Shown here piece by piece: positions 23,209-23,334 of a stretch of 23,334 bases of DNA. Position 1 is the first letter of the stretch, and each line of letters opens with the position of its first letter. The stretch is from JAUZPB01 sp037140715 (lineage in GTDB: Bacteria > Bacteroidota > Ignavibacteria > Ignavibacteriales > SURF-24), in the NCBI GenBank assembly GCA_037140715.1, contig JBAXDX010000044.1, positions 1-23,334 on the forward strand, written 5' to 3'. Position numbers and translations under genes: made by a program. The notes under the pieces are model-generated. The model made no database searches and was not told the DNA's origin. It saw only the letters and a list, made by a program, of their open reading frames with translations.

Positions 23209-23334
23209 ATGAAATATACTGAAAAAATTGAAATCGACACTAAAAGAGTCGGCGTTGACTCTTTTAGTGTCAACGCCGACTCTTTTAGTGTCAACGCCGA
23301 CTCTTTTAGTGTCGGCGCCGACTCTTTTAGTGTC
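23209..23334 (+). CDS. Possible partial ORF of heptapeptide repeats, running off the window
   Basis: From the ATG at 23209 a + frame stays open to the last base (42 codons). It starts MKYTEKIEIDTKRVGV and continues as DSFSVNA-type seven-residue repeats encoded by the 21-bp array. No ribosome binding site is visible. The repeats are very regular at the DNA level, including one inverted copy, so the frame may be a by-product of the array rather than a gene. Confidence 0.2.
   Translation, partial: MKYTEKIEIDTKRVGVDSFSVNADSFSVNADSFSVGADSFSV
23236..23334. repeat. 21-bp-period array at the right edge
   Basis: The 15-bp word GACTCTTTTAGTGTC occurs four times in direct orientation (23257, 23278, 23299, 23320) and once inverted at 23236-23250. 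The words are separated by 6-bp spacers GGCGTT, AACGCC, AACGCC and GGCGCC. The inverted and first direct copies form a perfect 15-bp stem with a 6-base loop. The period, 21 bp, is the same as that of the array at the left edge, and both share AACG, GACT and TTAG words. The array continues beyond the window. Confidence 0.9.

Noticed and set aside
1..23334. tRNA or rRNA genes
   Set aside because: No T-loop GGTTCGAATCC-type signature or rRNA-like segment was noticed on either strand when reading by eye; a dedicated search could still find a divergent one.

Overview
The window looks like chromosomal DNA of an AT-rich anaerobe, probably of the FCB superphylum (Bacteroidota/Ignavibacteriota-like). 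That placement is inferred from the style of the lipoproteins and TPR/YidD proteins, the Ndk and SucD sequences and the trimeric [FeFe] hydrogenase; no rRNA or other phylogenetic marker is present. The left half (about 1-11,130) is an accessory region of repeats, a defence operon, a toxin-antitoxin-like cluster and an IS remnant, all read on the + strand. The right half (about 11,246-22,857) is ordinary housekeeping and energy metabolism, mostly on the - strand.

Left edge, 1-2118: no convincing gene. It holds a 252-bp tandem array built from 21-bp subunits (1-702), two copies of a ~106-bp direct repeat with hairpin-rich DNA between them (727-1112), short interspersed repeats, and a MITE-like inverted-repeat element (1590-1753) whose relative lies at 22906-23039.

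Defence operon, 2119-8238: four tightly coupled genes encode a C5-cytosine DNA methyltransferase, a GHKL (MutL/MORC-like) ATPase, a Z1-domain superfamily 2 helicase-like ATPase and a PD-(D/E)XK (DUF4420-type) nuclease. Together they form a restriction-modification type system known mainly from comparative genomics. The island is bracketed by a 21-bp exact direct repeat (1537-1557 and 8395-8415). A 15-bp perfect inverted repeat sits just after the last gene.

Small-gene stretch, 8431-10718: an unrecognised 166-residue ORF, a 58-residue small protein and a doubtful 41-residue ORF are followed by a compact three-gene unit. Its products are a PARP/ART-like protein, a 95-residue acidic protein and a SecB-like chaperone. 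I read this unit as a candidate toxin-antitoxin-chaperone (TAC) module with an ADP-ribosyltransferase-like toxin. It is the most novel-looking item here. A 406-bp IS remnant (10725-11130) separates it from tadA.

Backbone, 11246-22857: tadA and a TylF-like O-methyltransferase on +; a DUF6263-like lipoprotein, ndk and sucD on -; a three-gene envelope cluster on + (PEGA-like lipoprotein, exported YidD-like protein, TPR protein); then hydC-hydB-hydA on - for a presumably electron-bifurcating NAD- and ferredoxin-linked [FeFe] hydrogenase; and purE on -. The right edge carries the second MITE-like element and another 21-bp-period array that runs off the window inside a small open frame.
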